64,000 nucleotides of DNA from Saururus chinensis (GCA_035235625.1 CP141140.1:19736685-19800684); one strand, 5' to 3'. Shown: positions 48,653 to 62,270, numbered from the stretch's first letter. Translations and numbers: made by a program. The notes: generated from the letters alone by a model not told the origin.

Positions 48653-51600
48653 GCGATTGCCCTTTCAGAAACATTCCCCAAATTTATGTTATCTATGGTG
48701 ATTCCCCTTCTATTGGTATTGCATATTGTACTTTTTTATAGAAAATTAAAAATGAGGCACCCAACTACATAAACAAAAGATGCCATAACTTTAGTTGAAA
48801 GGTCAATTTATGAATCTATAGAAGCACGTGGGGCACCATTGTAGAATAATGCCATTAGAGTGTGCGCCTCTTTATGATCCCTTCTTTATACAGGGGAAGA
48901 AGCATGGCCAATGGGTGGGAGAGGATACATATCTACATTGATGGAAAAAGAGGATAAGATACATGAGAGCCTTGGCAATACTTGTAAAATCATGATGATT
49001 AGTTGATTACTTATCAAAAGCAATAACCTTTTGTTAGTCCCCATAATCACAAGGGGTTTGAAGATTTACGGATTTAGAAGCAATAACCTCTCTATGGACT
49101 CACTGACCGAAGAAGCAAACAACAAAAAAAAGACACCTTGAAGAGTTTTAGTTGGACGTGTTTTGAAGGGCAGGTAATCATGGTACCATTTCTTTTTTAA
49201 TAAAAGTTGATATTTTTACTCTATTTTTTCTATACCAAAACTCTATTTCATCATTTAAATAGATAGAGAAAGGTGAGTCACTTTGGCAACAGGAAATTTT
49301 AATTTTTTAGTGGAGTAGGGTTTTGGTGTATAAACAGTGTAATAGGAATATCATTTTTCTTTTTGAATAGGATCAAGGTCTAGACGTTGTAGGTAAATAA
49401 GCTAGAAGTGGTTCAAAAGGCCCAACCATGGCTTCAAAACTATACATTAATTGAAATTATAGATAGGCAAAAAAAATAAAAACGAATGATAAGTTAAGCT
49501 CATACATTAGAGAAAAACCAAAATATATATCAGATGGATTGATGTATATCAATGACAAGATCAATGTTAGCAGACTTTTTAACAGTGTGATTAGATTATT
49601 GAAACAATTTCTAAGAAGAATTTTCATTCAAGATTGAACCGAATAACTTTGACCATATGTTGGCTTAACTCCTGTTCAATCAAACTGCTCCATGGGCCAC
49701 TTGGACCGGTGGCTCTTGGTTCTTTAGGCACTTGTACCTAACAAGAAAAGGCCTTGCTGAAACTTGAGTCAGCCCTGGGGCCTGCTGGCCAAACGTTTTA
49801 ATGTATGCGTAGTCCGTTGAGAGCAGAAAAGATAGTTCATCAAAATTGCAAATGTAAACTCGGCGTATAACACAGTTTTGATAAGGTCATGATAATAAGG
49901 GGTTGTATTTAAACCACAAGAAAAAATCAGTTAGTACGCATTCAAGATAAAAAGAAAAAAGAAAAAAAAAAGGATGAAGGAAGATCATGATTTGTTTCAA
50001 ATTGTCGTTTGGAATGTTATGGAAAGCCAAACCCAACTCATTCTCACATAAATATGCTAAGGTGAAGCAAATATTGAGTAACAAATATTTAGTAACATAT
50101 GCTTATGAAATTGTTGGAATATAGGAAAGTCGACGCATTGTAACAAAATATGTGGCTCAAGAACGAGCAAAGTGTCGGTAAAATGGCGGCCAATGCCTTA
50201 GGATGAAGAGGTCCAGAGTTCGAATTTTCACTTTCTTGGCAACCCAATTTACTTAGTACATGTGATGTGCAGGCATTTTATCTACCCGAGAAGATCATTG
50301 GCATGGTCCTTAGAGGCCGGTTACCCTTGTTCGCAGAAAAATGTGGCACAGCTTATTAATGTCATGCTCACTCGGGAGACAAGCTTTTTTCTTTTTCATT
50401 TTTTCTTAATTGTGGCTCTATAATCATCCACTCAACCGCTTCTCCTAAGTCCTACCTATGTTAATGTGCGCAGCTGCTTTATTCTTGTTGCCACCCCAAT
50501 TAAGGCAATAAGGGAATTATTACTCGGCCAAACATTTCCATATTCTCATTCCTTGCCCGCTTTCGTGACAGCACCTCTCAAATAACGGTGGCCACACGCA
50601 ACTCCTTATTCTCATTCTTTATAGTATACAAATCTTCACCTCCCCTCAAATTTTTATTATTATCAAACTCCTCCCCCACAACATCCCACTTTTTCTAAGA
50701 TGTCTTATATATATTTTCATATTATATTTCATCATGCACCAATTAAAAAATATATTTCATCAAATATTCTATTTAAAGTGCAAATTGTCATGTTTTGGTT
50801 TCTGATCTTCAGCTTTGGAGAAGTTATAATCCGGATCCAAATATATTTTAAAAAACTAAATAAAACCATTAATGTGGGACGAAGGGAATTTGTATTTATA
50901 TGCACAATACTTATACATTCTTGCTAGTATAGATAATAGAATGAGAAAATTAACAAGATTTGCTTATTTGATTTAGCAATGTGCCTACTTCATGAGTAAC
51001 AAACAATAAGTTTATTGATAATGAGAAAAACCAAAGTTACAAATAACTCTTCTACTTTTATTGAGAAAACCCCCAAAAACTCTCACAAAGAAGAAGTAAA
51101 CATACTCATCTTTCAAGCTCTTAGAAATGTCTCCCGTCTCTCTCATAAAAGCATCTCGTACACCTTTTCCTGTGATCACATGTGCTTTTATAGGCACTAT
51201 AAACCTGTACAAGGTAGATTCAAATAATGAAGTGGACAAGTCACCCACAAAGTGACGGCTTAGACACAGACGTCAGCACACCATGTACTCTGTTTTTTTG
51301 GTATACAACACCATTTGCACTTCAAAGTTAATAACGTAAGTATTTTATGAGGCCGGTTTTGCATTTAATTACCATTATTGTGATGAGTAGAAACCTCGTT
51401 ACTAATATGAGAAACGAATGAACACACATCATCATGCATGCATTTATAATGCAATTTGATCTGACTGCTACATTGCCTAGTAGTTCGTGAGGTGAGAAAA
51501 AACAGGCCAATTGGTACTTTTTATACGGGCAATCCGATTTGAAACCTAAGTATCATTTAGGCTTATGTCTTAAGTGCCAACATTCAACCATCTTTTGAAT

Positions 51601-51689
51601 GTGATTTGTTGTATTTGTGAGAATATACTTTGACTTGGTATGATAATTGTATACATTATACTTGAAAATCATCCTCTTTTTGGCATGCG

Positions 51690-52462
51690 TGTTATTAGAA
51701 GTGGGCAAGGATTATACGAGTTAAGCCTATACCCATGTGGATTATATGTGTCGTGCTCATACGGGTAAAGAGCCCAATCCCACTTTGTATTGATTGAGAA
51801 TAACACATGTGAATTAGTTGATGTAATGAATAGTCCTATATAACCTAAAAAAAAGTGATGGTGTTGGTATATAAGGCTTAAGTTTGGACTTTAAAGTTAT
51901 GTCATTGGGCTACCCCACTTTTGTGCAGAAGTTACATGTTAAACCCATGCACCTAGATGGGCTAACCGACATGTGCGCACCATAGTCTGACCGGTTCAGT
52001 TCGGTTCGCACTCACGGCTGGGCCAGGTCGAGTTGGGTTGGGTTAACATTTAGTTTGGTTTTCTCTTAACCCAAATTAAATTTTTTTTGGGTCCAATTTT
52101 ATTCTCACCAAATTGTATCCGTTAATGGATGGACGCGTCAGTTTGAACGGAACTAGTTGTCTTCAATGGGATTTCTTATAAAATCCTATAAAATGTTTTC
52201 TACATCATCCTTTTACTAGATTTCCGTCTTTATCTTTTCTGTGAGAACATTCCATACCGTGGTTCGCTACATGTACTGTGTAAGGGTACTTCTACATTAC
52301 ATGGTTAATCGTCTTATCCTGGGAGGCAGATGCCCAAGTTTATCCTAAGCACCAGTTGGGAGGACAAATTCTGTCTTAAGGACAAAGCTATTTGCTTGAT
52401 TCGATCATCTTCTTCCAGTAAGATTTTTTCATCACAATACTTGCAAAGGTACGAAAATAACA
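51690..52462 (+). mobile_element. Solo LTR, family C
   Basis: TGTTATTAGAAGTGGGC to CGAAAATAACA, at the position homologous to 7012-7765; flanks atgcg and catgtg. Insertion therefore predates the B1/B2 duplication. Confidence 0.65.
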
Positions 52463-52683
52463 CATGTGGGTTGCGTGGATCAGATGGCCCATAGAGCCCG
52501 GGCTCATGTAGGCGTATATGAGTCAGGGCTCATATAAACGGGTCTCTTATAATTATATGCCTATGTAGTTGATGTCCCTTATAATCCTAGAAACATGCAT
52601 TATAACTCTAGCATGCAAAGGAGACGTCTCTTTTTAATTTTTGTTCATTATCTCCAATATATTTTAGATATATTTCTTAACTA

Positions 52684-52890
52684 ATACTCCCTCCATCCCA
52701 CATTAATATCTTGATTTGGGTTTTCAAAAGTACTAAAATTAATGTGCAACAAATGGATTAGTATATATACACATAATGTGCATGCATTCCTTCTAGTAGA
52801 GAAAATAGAACGAGAAAATGAACAACAAAGAAGATTTAGTTCACTTGGAAAACAATATGGAGCTATTAATGTGGGGCAGAATGAGCATGT
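52684..52890. mobile_element. Stowaway-like MITE
   Basis: Left end tactccctccatcccacatt and right end attaatgtggggcagaatga are inverted repeats; CTCCCTCC terminus with TA boundary. Confidence 0.6.
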
Positions 52891-53174
52891 ATTTATATGC
52901 ACAAGGTGCATGCATTTTTTCTAGTAAAGATAATAAAACGAGAGAATGAATGACAAGATTTACTTGTGTGGTTTGGCTATTGCTTACTCCATGAGTAGCA
53001 AAAACCAAACTTCATTAATAACGAGAAAAACATAAGTTACAAGTAGCTCTTCCACTTTCATTGAGAAAACCCCCAAAATCTCTCACAAAGAAGAAGCAAA
53101 CAAACTCATTTTTCTTGCTCTTAAAAAAATCTCCCTTTAGATAAACGTCCCACACACCTTTTCATGTGGCTACA

Positions 53175-56100
53175 TGTAATGCCTCAAATTTTTCTACGTT
53201 TTCTTGTACTTTTTTTGCTATTTTTTTTATTATTTTTGGTAGAAAAATATAACATTTTAGTATATTTGGCCTCAGTATTCGTACCCATAGAGTCGGGTGT
53301 GGGGTTCATTGTAGGCCACGGGCCTAGATATGCATTCCGACGCGAACAATTAAGAGAGAATGAGAGTGCAGAAGAAGAAAAAAGAAAAGGCAAAAAAATA
53401 TAAAATAATGAAAACGTCAGGCTCGGGCAACTCCATTCTGGAATCGCCCAGAACCGCCCAACGCTCTCTCTCACTCTTGTTCTGGATGAGCTGAAGAGGC
53501 GCCATCGGATGGACGCCAGCCGGCCACGGCCAAGCGACAGCAAGGCCACCTCCCCGATGCCTCCCCAACCCATTTTGATTTCCGTGAGCTCCTCCCCTGT
53601 TTTCCCAGTCCATCACTCTCTTTGTCTCATGATATAGCGGCGCTAGCGGTGGCCGGTCAACTCCGCCCAGCCTCCGTCTGGCCAGCTGCGGGCCGGCGAC
53701 AGACGGGTCAGCCCCTACCCAACTCTGTGGGCCCCCTGAGTTTTGTTTCTTCCCCCTCCAGTTAGCTCCCTCTCTCTTTGTGCATTGTATATGAGCCGGT
53801 GCCATGGGCCTCCAAGGGCCGGCCTACCGGCTATGGCTTCGCCTTGGGCCGGCGACGGTGGGAGGTTGTCCCTCCCGGCCCCATGGGCCTCTCCTCCAAC
53901 ACCCCATGCTTTCCCCCCTCTCTGCCCAGTTTTTCGCCGACACATTGTTTGGATGAAACGGTGGCTGCCAGCAGCGAGCCACTATTGACCGACCTCCATC
54001 CAGCCCCGTCATGGTCCGACGAAGGCAGTGGGCCACTCCACTTGCTCTAGCCTCCCTAGCTTGTTTAGGTTCCACCACTTCCACTCTGTTTTATGATTTT
54101 TACCACCGCCATGGGCCGACAAAGGCCAGCCAGCCGTTAAAGGCTTTGTTTTGGCCTGATGACAGCGGAAGGCTGCCCATCACTGCACCGCTTGGCCTTG
54201 CCACTCCTCCCCTTGTTCGATCCAGAGAAATGCGGCCGCCCTCTTCCTCTGTTTCTTCTTTCTGGCATCATCGTGGCTGGGCACGGGTCGGCTGGAATTC
54301 ACCGGCTCCATCCCAAACTCGAGATGACAGTAAGGCCGCTCCACCCTAGCCTCACCTGCCCCCATCTTGGTTCCACCTGTGGCTACGATTCCGATAATCC
54401 AGATCCCTTCCCTGTTTCGGTCGAGAGATGTCCATCCACTCCCGCCTTCCCAGTCTAACTGCTTGTTCGCCCTGGCCAACCCTCTCTGGTCCGCCTTCAT
54501 CGCACCTGATAGTCTCTTGCCCCCTATTTAATTTTAAGTACCTACCGCCACTATTGTTGGCTAGCGAGGGTTGCTCAGTCACCATGGGTTTTGCCCTAGC
54601 CTAGCGAAGGTAAGGGCCAGCCCTCCTAACCCAATTTTAGCTCCTCCGCCCAGCTTGGCGACGGTGAGGGATAGCCCCATCTAGCTTGACTCTATCTCTA
54701 TTGGCCTTAGCTTTGTCGCCCTTGTGGGCCTAGAGCCACATCCGGACCCATTGACCACCCATCTCCTCCTCGAGTGACTCCCTTTGGCCGCGTGTGCAAG
54801 TAGCCATGCGTGCAGTTTAGGGTTTAGGTGCCGCTTTGGCACCTCCTGACAGTCAAATGGCTACGCCATCATCTGGAGTTGGCATCGGAGTCCTCCACCA
54901 CCTCTCCTCTGTCCTTTAGTGTCGCCCCATGCCCTCCGCCCTTATGTGGGCCCTGATAAACGCAAAATCGACGTCGTTGGGTGCTATCCACAGCCGATTT
55001 CGACATCTTGTAACCGGTTGAGTATTGTTCAACCACTGGTTGAATTTTAGTGTGTACGCCTGGACCTTCGGTCGCACCTGCCACTCGTTGGCACAATCTT
55101 TCTCCCAGCCACCCTAGTGTGCCGCCGTGGATCGCGAATTTTTCGCATTGACATGTGTCACCCCTGTTTGGCCGCGAGTAATTCCGACGCTTCCTAAAAC
55201 CTCGGGATAGTAGCTCTCTCAACTTGACAATGGTTTTGACTGCCAACTCCACCACCGACGCCGCCACCATCGTGTACTCACCATCAAATGTCATGATTAC
55301 GAGGTAGGGGAGCTTTGAACTCGTAATTTCATGATAGCATGCTTAAATGAGTAGTAGCATGCTAGGATTGCATGATGTGCATATAAGCATGATTATGTGG
55401 TATGTTTAGATACATATGGCATGTATATGAGTTGTAAGTACGGTTGATGTATGTGTAATACGTGTGCTAAGTATGGTTGATGTATGTAGAATATGTATGT
55501 GCTAGTTATGACTATCGAGTTCATTAGTAAGTTACGTATGTGGACTGTGCATGTGGGCGATGAACGGTAAAAGGTGATAGAGTGTTTGGTATGGAGTTTG
55601 ATGTGTATGTGGATATGTATGTGGATGTGTAAGCGTGTGACAGACGACAACAGACGTAAGTTTGACAGGCAAGGAGTGGAGCAGATTGGTTTGGTTTGGT
55701 TCGGTTTGGAGTGTACATCAGGGGTTCGGTAAGTAAGTGGACTTAGGCTTGGAGCCTTATGGGGTTTATTAGATAGTAAGAGTGTGCATAATTGTACAAG
55801 CATAATGTACATATTATGAAGTGAAAAGTAAGCATAATAAGTGAGGTATTAAGTAAGAGAGCGATAACAGGGATCTACTATGAGGAGCTCAGTTTGATGA
55901 TACTGAGTAAGATGTTTTGGTTGTAAGGTGGATGGCGGAGATTGTATGATTATGTAAAGTTTTGATGTACATTGTGTTGATCATGGTATGGACGGGTTAA
56001 GTGAAGTCTGTTGCCCTAACGAACTAGGGTTTCGATCAGGCTCAACTTCGGTTTGATCAGTCGAGGACTGTGAGTTCGTTGGGCATAATTATACCGCATA

Positions 56101-57794
56101 ACTTACTTAATTCAAACTTGAATTATAAGAAAGCTAATGATAGAATTGTGAGTTTGAGACTTGAGGGTTTGACAGATTAAGTTCCGTGTTTGAGCTAGCC
56201 GATAATGAGTCGGCTGAGTATTTTTTGTGTCTTGCCATGGCGGTTATCCTGCAGGATGTTGTCTGTGTGTTATATAGAGCACCGGACGTCTGATGCTCTG
56301 CTGAGAGCGATGTATGTTTTGATTTGGTATGTGTTGTATAGAGCACCGGACGTCTGATGCTCTGTTGAGAGCAATGCATATTTTCGATTTGGTTTGTGTG
56401 TTGTTTTAAGACCAAACGTTTGATGCTATGTTAAAAGCGCTATAAGTTTTTGCCCTTCGTGGGCTCTGTATATTTTCTGCCTACAGATGGCACTGTATGT
56501 TCTGCCCAAGAGTGGCATTGTAAGATTTCTGCCCAAGAGTGGCACCGTATGTTTTTTCGCCCTTAGTTGGTAATGTTTGGCCCTTGTTGGCATTGTATGG
56601 CCCCAAAGAGTGGGCATTTGCGCGCTCAGGTAAGTAGTATTATGGATCTACTCTTACCTATTTGATCATGTGCCCCATGAGCATAGGTGTGCCTTGCCTT
56701 CGGAAAAGTCCATGGCATCTAGTTGCTCCCCGAAGGTTAAGGTGACGCCCTAGTGGCATTCCTTTCCTTTCTGATGCTGGAGCTTATTAATTGTAATGAG
56801 CTTTAGTTGTTGGTAGTATATGTACGATAGTAAAAGTAAGTTGTATGTTTCAGATTCTGAGTAAGTTGTATGTTTCAGATTCTGAGTAAGTTGTACGTGT
56901 AAGATCCAGAGTAAGTGTAAGCTTCTAAGGAAGACGTAAGAGTACGTTTATGTGTAAGAGTAAGATTGTACGAGTAAGGTCGTACAGATAAGTTCGTACG
57001 AATAAGGTCGTATGAGTATGTGTATGTTGTAAGTGTAAGCGTACGCTTGTACGAGTAAGTTGATCAAACTAATTTAGAGTGTAAGTGTAAGAGCTTGGTA
57101 TAAGAGTAAGTGTAAGTTCCGCTTGTACGATAATTGTATGCATAACCATATTCATGTTTCTCATTTTGTTTGCTTCATGTGTGATTGCATGAAAGCATAT
57201 GTGTATGAACTTGCGAAGTTCATTGGCTTATTTTTTTCCCTACTGGGTATTTTTCTACTGAGTATGAAAATACTCATTACCCTACTTTTTAGCCCCGTTA
57301 TTCGGGAGGCTTTTGTAGGTTGTGTTGGAGAGCTCCTGGAGATGGATGCTGGTGTCTGCGGTGGATTGTTTCCCCTTTGATTCAGGCAACCTTGACTCAA
57401 GTGAGTATTATTTTATGTCACGATCTGATGTATTGGGTGAGATAAGATTTAAAGTGTATGTATTATAGACTTTTAATATGGATCAGACAGTGGACTGTTT
57501 ATGGGACTTGTACTCAGGGATGTCTAGGAGTTATTTGTATTTAAAAATCCATGATCATGGTAATTTAGTCGTACGTTTGTTTTCGAGTAGCGCCTAAGGA
57601 TATTTGCTTTGGTCGTACAATGTTTGATCGAATGAGAAAAAATTTTGGATGGGAAAATTGATGTTTAGTGTTTTAAATTATAAATTATTTTCACAGGTTT
57701 TGATTTCGTCTTTTTACTCCGATTTGCAGTCGTTATATTGTAAAAAAAAATTGTGAATTTTAAGAAAATATGATAAAAAATCCCGGGCATTACA
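53175..57794 (-). mobile_element. LTR family A, copy c
   Basis: On the minus strand from TGTAATGCCCGGGATTTTTT (57794) to AGGCATTACA (53175), 4620 bp, same order of landmarks as 37968-40702: ctgagtatgaaaatactcat (57255), agtagcgcctaaggatat (57585), gttgatgtatg repeats, cctcgtaatcatgac.. junction (55290-55310), GC-rich half. The GC-rich half is about 1 kb longer than in copy b. Confidence 0.8.
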
Positions 57795-58115
57795 TTTCAT
57801 ACTAGACCTAGTAAGGGTCATCCAAATGCGAAAGTGAGTTGTTATAGTAAACAAACTCAAAACAATGGCAAGTGCCACTCCAAAGGCCGTTCAAAATTCT
57901 TCCAGACCAACCATCGGTCAAAAGAAAGAAATCACATCTTCATCAATCGGTTCATACTCACCTGAATGATGTCGTGCTTCATCTGTGCACAAGGAAATTA
58001 ACAACAAAATCTACCTTAAAGAGCGCTTACATCCACTCTGGAATCTTTACAGAATATAGGGTTCACGGCAGCTTTTGAAGCCCTAACTTAGCACTCAGAC
58101 AGGTCACTTTAAGGG
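57795..58115. other. Unique spacer between inverted LTR-A arms
   Basis: About 320 bp (tttcatactagacctagtaa .. gtcactttaa) with no counterpart elsewhere in the window and no recognisable PBS, polypurine tract or protein. Confidence 0.6.
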
Positions 58116-58420
58116 GGCTCATATACAATTCACAGAGAGAGAGAGAGAGAGAGAGAGCTAACCGGAGGGGAAGGAAACAAGACTCAGGGGGCCGGCAGAG
58201 CTGGGTAGGGGCCGACCTTGCAATTGCCGGCCTGCGGCTGGCCGGACAAAGGCTAAATCACGAAACAGAGAGAGTGATGGACCGGGAAAACAAGGGAGGA
58301 GCTCACAGAAATCAAAACGGGTTGGGGAGGCACCGGGAGGTGGCCTCGCCGTCGCATGGCCGTGGCTAGGCCGAGGCCGGTCGGTTCCATCCGATGGCGC
58401 CTCTCTGGCTCATCCAAAAC

Positions 58421-58451
<31 letters not shown>

Positions 58452-58730
58452 CTTCAGGCGGTTTTGGGCGATTCCAGAATGGAGCTACCTGAGCCTGACG
58501 TTTTCATTATTTTATATTTTTTTCCTTTTTCTTTTTTTTTTCTTCTACACTCTCATTCTCTCTCAATTGTTTGCGTCGAAACGCGCATCAAGGCCCGTGG
58601 CCTACGATGAGCCCCATACTCGACTCTACGAGTACAAATACCGAGGTCAAATACACCAAAGTGTCATATTTTTCTGCCAAAAATTATCAAAAAAAGTGTA
58701 AAAAAACGTAGAAAAATCTGGGGCATTACA
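58116..58730 (+). mobile_element. Inverted 3' arm of LTR family A
   Basis: Reverse complement of 53175-53797 over its whole length, sharing aaaacgtcaggctc, tccattctggaatcgccca, gcgccatcggatgga, ccaacccattttgatttc-like and tgtatatgagcc landmarks. It contains two (GA)n tracts (58133-58157 and 58421-58452) that are shorter in the left arm. Confidence 0.85.
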
Positions 58731-58735
58731 CTACA

Positions 58736-60600
58736 TATGTGCTTTAATGGGCACTATAGACCCATACAATGTAGATTACTATGAATAATAATGTAGAATT
58801 CAAGTTACCCACAAATTGATGGCTTGGCACATGTCACATGCACACACCATGCATGTAGTTCATTTGGAAAACCAAATGAAGTTATTAATGTGGGACAGAA
58901 AGAGTATGTATTTATACATACAATGTGCATGCATTTTTTCTACCAGAGATAATAAAACGAGAGAAGAATGATGTGGTTAGGGTATTGCTTACTCCATGAG
59001 CAGCAAAAACCAAAATTTATTAATAATGAGAAAAACAGAAGTTACAAATAGCTCTTCTACTTTCATTGAGAAAACCCCAAAAATCTCGCAGAAATAAGAA
59101 GCAAACAAACTCATTTTTTCAGCTCTTAAAAAAGTCTCCTATCTCTCTCAGAAAAAAACATCTCATACACCTCTTCCTGTGGCCACATATTTGCTTTTAT
59201 GGGCATTATAGGCCCGTACAACGTAGATTCGTATGAACAATAAAGTGGTATTTAAGTTACCCACAAATTGACAGCTTGATAAAGACGTCACATGCACACA
59301 CCATGCGCACTTTTTTTTCGATAGACCACACCATGTGCACTTCAAAGTTAACTATCTTTTATGGAGAAATTTAATAAGTGTTGTAACTTCAGTGATGGCT
59401 AGTGAGCTGGAGCTCCTTGACCATTGAGCATAAACACAATTGGTACTCTTAAAGACTCAGATATATGTCTTAAGTGCTAACATTCAACTTATTGTATTTG
59501 TGAGAATATACTTTTGACTTGGTATGATAATTGTATGCATTACATTTGAAAATTGTCCTTTCTTGACGCGCACGTGGGCTGCACAACTAGTGCACGTATC
59601 AAATCCTCCTATAAATAAGGGGCACCCCACGGGTTTTCCATCCTCCTAGATTTAATTTTTTCATCATTCAAACCTAGCTTCCTCATCGTAACTCCATGTT
59701 GATCTATTCCAAAGGTATTCTAAATTTTGACGTGCTCTACATGATGAAAAGATTATTTTGATGTTTTGGAAACTCTAAAAGGGTTGAAAATAAAATAAAG
59801 AACACAATAAGAGAACTCATGAGATGACTCTACACTTGCTTGATCACAAGGTCCCATGAGCACAAAGTGTCTATTTCCTCCACAAACATAGGGTTATTCG
59901 CGGGATGATCTATGGAAGAGTAAGAGGTAGTTGTTTAGTACCAGTAACAAAACTCCCTAAGATGGAGTAGATATTATGGACATTAGTAGCGAGTCATGTG
60001 AGCTTGTAAACCCTAGTAATATCTTCGATATGTAGGAAAAAGCTCTAACAAAGTTTTGAGTATAAGGCACGCCCTAATTTCTAAAAAGTAATATCCTTCT
60101 ATTTGATTTGTATAAATTATGTGATTTAAATTATGTAATCATGTTAAACCCACCGCATGTTACTTTTTAAGTCCCTTAGTATAATTTCTCTTACTTAGTA
60201 TATAAATATATTCACATGTAATGCCTAGTTGTGAACTTGTGCATAAATTCCTTGAACTACACAAGGAGTGCTTGAAGATCCTCTCTTGTAATTGTAGGTT
60301 TAGTATTTAGTAAATGTATTAGTTTGTATGGCTTATGAAGTCTTTTTTTTATTCTCTTTATGTATTTATATATAGATAATACTCTCTCCGTCCTAAATTA
60401 ATAGCTTCATTTAATACAATATTAAATTTCTTATTAATAGCTCCATTTTGTTTAATACAAGTAACTAAGTACTTAAAAAAGAGTATTAGAGGCTTATTTT
60501 CCCTTCTTTTAGATGAGGGTTTCAACATTCAATAAAAACTACTATTTTTCCAAATAGAGTTATTAATATAAGAGGGAGAGAGAATATGTTTGGGGATAAT
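58736..60600. repeat. Segmental duplication block B/C, copy 3
   Basis: 58740-59340 resembles 6400-6660 and 53000-53170 in two tandem versions; 59460-60600 matches 6900-7000 plus 18623-19690 without the solo LTR. TATA at 59610-59617 with the leader ggggcaccccacgggttttc. No gene is supported. Confidence 0.75.
60386..60597. mobile_element. Stowaway-like MITE
   Basis: actctctccgtcctaaatta at the left and ttattaatataagagggaga at the right, inverted, about 210 bp; paralogue of 19470-19681. Confidence 0.65.
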
Positions 60601-60639
60601 AAATTACTATGATATGATTGCCACCAATCCCTTCTTTAC

Positions 60640-62270
60640 GAACTGGGCAATTTGTATAAAATAAAAAATTGGCATAAAGGTTAATTTTTATTTTACTATA
60701 TAGTATAGATCTATCCTACTCGGTTAAGATCTTCGGCCGGCTCATAGTCCTCCAAAAGTTGAGCCTCCTACATCCCAGTATTCCGGTCAATGTAGTGACT
60801 GCTTTCTCATAAACATTCCCCAACTCCAATGTTCCCTCTGGTGATTCCCCTTTCATGGGTAATGCTTACTGTACTTTTAGCCAAAAAAAAAAATTCAGGC
60901 ACCCAACTACGTAAAGAGAGGATATCGTAACTTTAGGAGAAGGGTCGATTTCTGAATCTATAGAAATATGCGGGGCACAATAGTAGAAGAATGCCATTAT
61001 AGTGTGCACCTCTTAATGCTACCTTCTTTATACAGGGGAAGAAGCATGACCAATGGGTGACGGAATACAATGATGCAAAAAGAGGATAAGATTCATGAGT
61101 GTTGGTAATACTTGCATAATCATGATGATCACTGATCAGAAGCAAAAACCTCTTGTGACGCCCCTTAATCACAAGAGGATGGAAGATTTAGAAGCAATAA
61201 CCTCTATGGACTCCTTGACCGAGGTAACAAGAAAAAACTAAAGGTCTCCTTGAAGAGTTTTTAGTTGGACATGGTATTGAAATTATAGATAGGCACAAAA
61301 AATAAAAACTAATAATAAATTAAGGTAATACAATATGGAAAAAACAAAATATATATTAGATGGATTGATGTGAATCAACATGACAAGGTCAGTGTTAGAA
61401 GACTTTTTTAACAACTGTAATTAGATTATTGAAACAATTTCTAAGAAGAATTTTCACATTAGTCAAAGTTCAAGATTGAACCGAACAGCTTTCATCATAT
61501 GTTGGCTCAACTCTGGTTCAATCGAGCTGCTTGATGGACCAATTGAACCGGTGGGTCTTGGTTTTTGAGCCACTTGTACCTAACAGAAAAGGGCCTTGCT
61601 GAAAACTTCAGTCCGCCCTGGGGCCTGGTGGCCAAAAGTTTTAATTGATGTATGCGTGGTCTGTTGAGAGCAAAATAGATAATTGGGGTGTATTTCAACA
61701 AGAAGAACAAATTAGTAACTAGTATGCATTCAATTTATCAATTTTTTTTTTAAAAAAAAAAGATGAAGGAAGATCATGATACGTGTTCCTAATTGCAGTT
61801 TGGAATGCTATGGCCAGCCAAACCCAACTCATTCTCTCCAAAATATGCTACGGAGAATCCAATACTGGAGTAACAAATGTCTAGTAACGTATGCATATGT
61901 ATGCATACGAAACTGTCCTAGACCGAGCAAATTGTGAGTGAAATAGCGTGACACCCTTAAGAAGGGGAGGTCCTGACTTCGAATTCTCACTTTCTTGGCC
62001 ACACAATTTACCTGGTGCATTTAATGTGTGGCGTTATATGCGCCCAAGAAGATCATTGGCATGGTCCTTAGAGGCCGGCCACCCTTGTTCACAACAAAAT
62101 GTGGCACAGCTTAGTAATGTCATGCTCACTGATCAGGAGACGAGCTTTATTCTTGTTGCCGCTGCCAATTATGAATTACCGCAATATGGGGGTTACCATT
62201 CGGCCAACTTTTTCACATTTATCTCTTACGTTGACGGTTCATTCACTCTCTTCCCACTTTCTAATTGTGT
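60640..62270. repeat. Segmental duplication block B, copy 3
   Basis: 60735-61200 matches 41540-41593 joined to 48653-49100, and 61325-62270 matches 4640-5690 and 49510-50560 with more indels than B1 and B2 show to each other. The 118-codon plus frame at 61948 is not conserved in the other copies. Confidence 0.75.

Larger units (their letters stand above)
48653..53174. repeat. Segmental duplication block B, copy 2
   Basis: 48653-49100 matches 60797-61200 (aaacattcccc, ggtgattccccttc, ggcacccaactac). 49502-51660 matches 4623-6975 closely, with small indels. 52540-52570 matches 9590-9620. The block C middle part seen at 7790-9590 is missing here and replaced by about 50 bp. No gene is supported. 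Confidence 0.8.
53175..58730. mobile_element. 5.56-kb insertion with inverted LTR-A ends and target duplication CTACA
   Basis: The whole interval is flanked by CTACA (53170-53174 and 58731-58735), and 59180-59190 (ctgtggccacatattt) shows the related uninterrupted site. It contains a complete minus-strand family A LTR (53175-57794), a 321-bp unique spacer, and an inverted 615-bp partial LTR. Both outer ends read TGTAATGCC inward, so the outer boundaries are two copies of the same (3') LTR end, not the 5'/3' pair of a normal insertion. No coding domain is present. Confidence 0.8.

Noticed and set aside
53184-54585. Frames of 76-151 codons in the GC-rich part of LTR family A
   Set aside because: Same reason as 12179-13127; the inverted arm at 58116-58730 does not preserve the frames.
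53175-57794. Considered as an independent solo LTR insertion
   Set aside because: Flanks ctaca and tttca do not match; the matching duplication lies at 58731, so the larger unit is the insertion.
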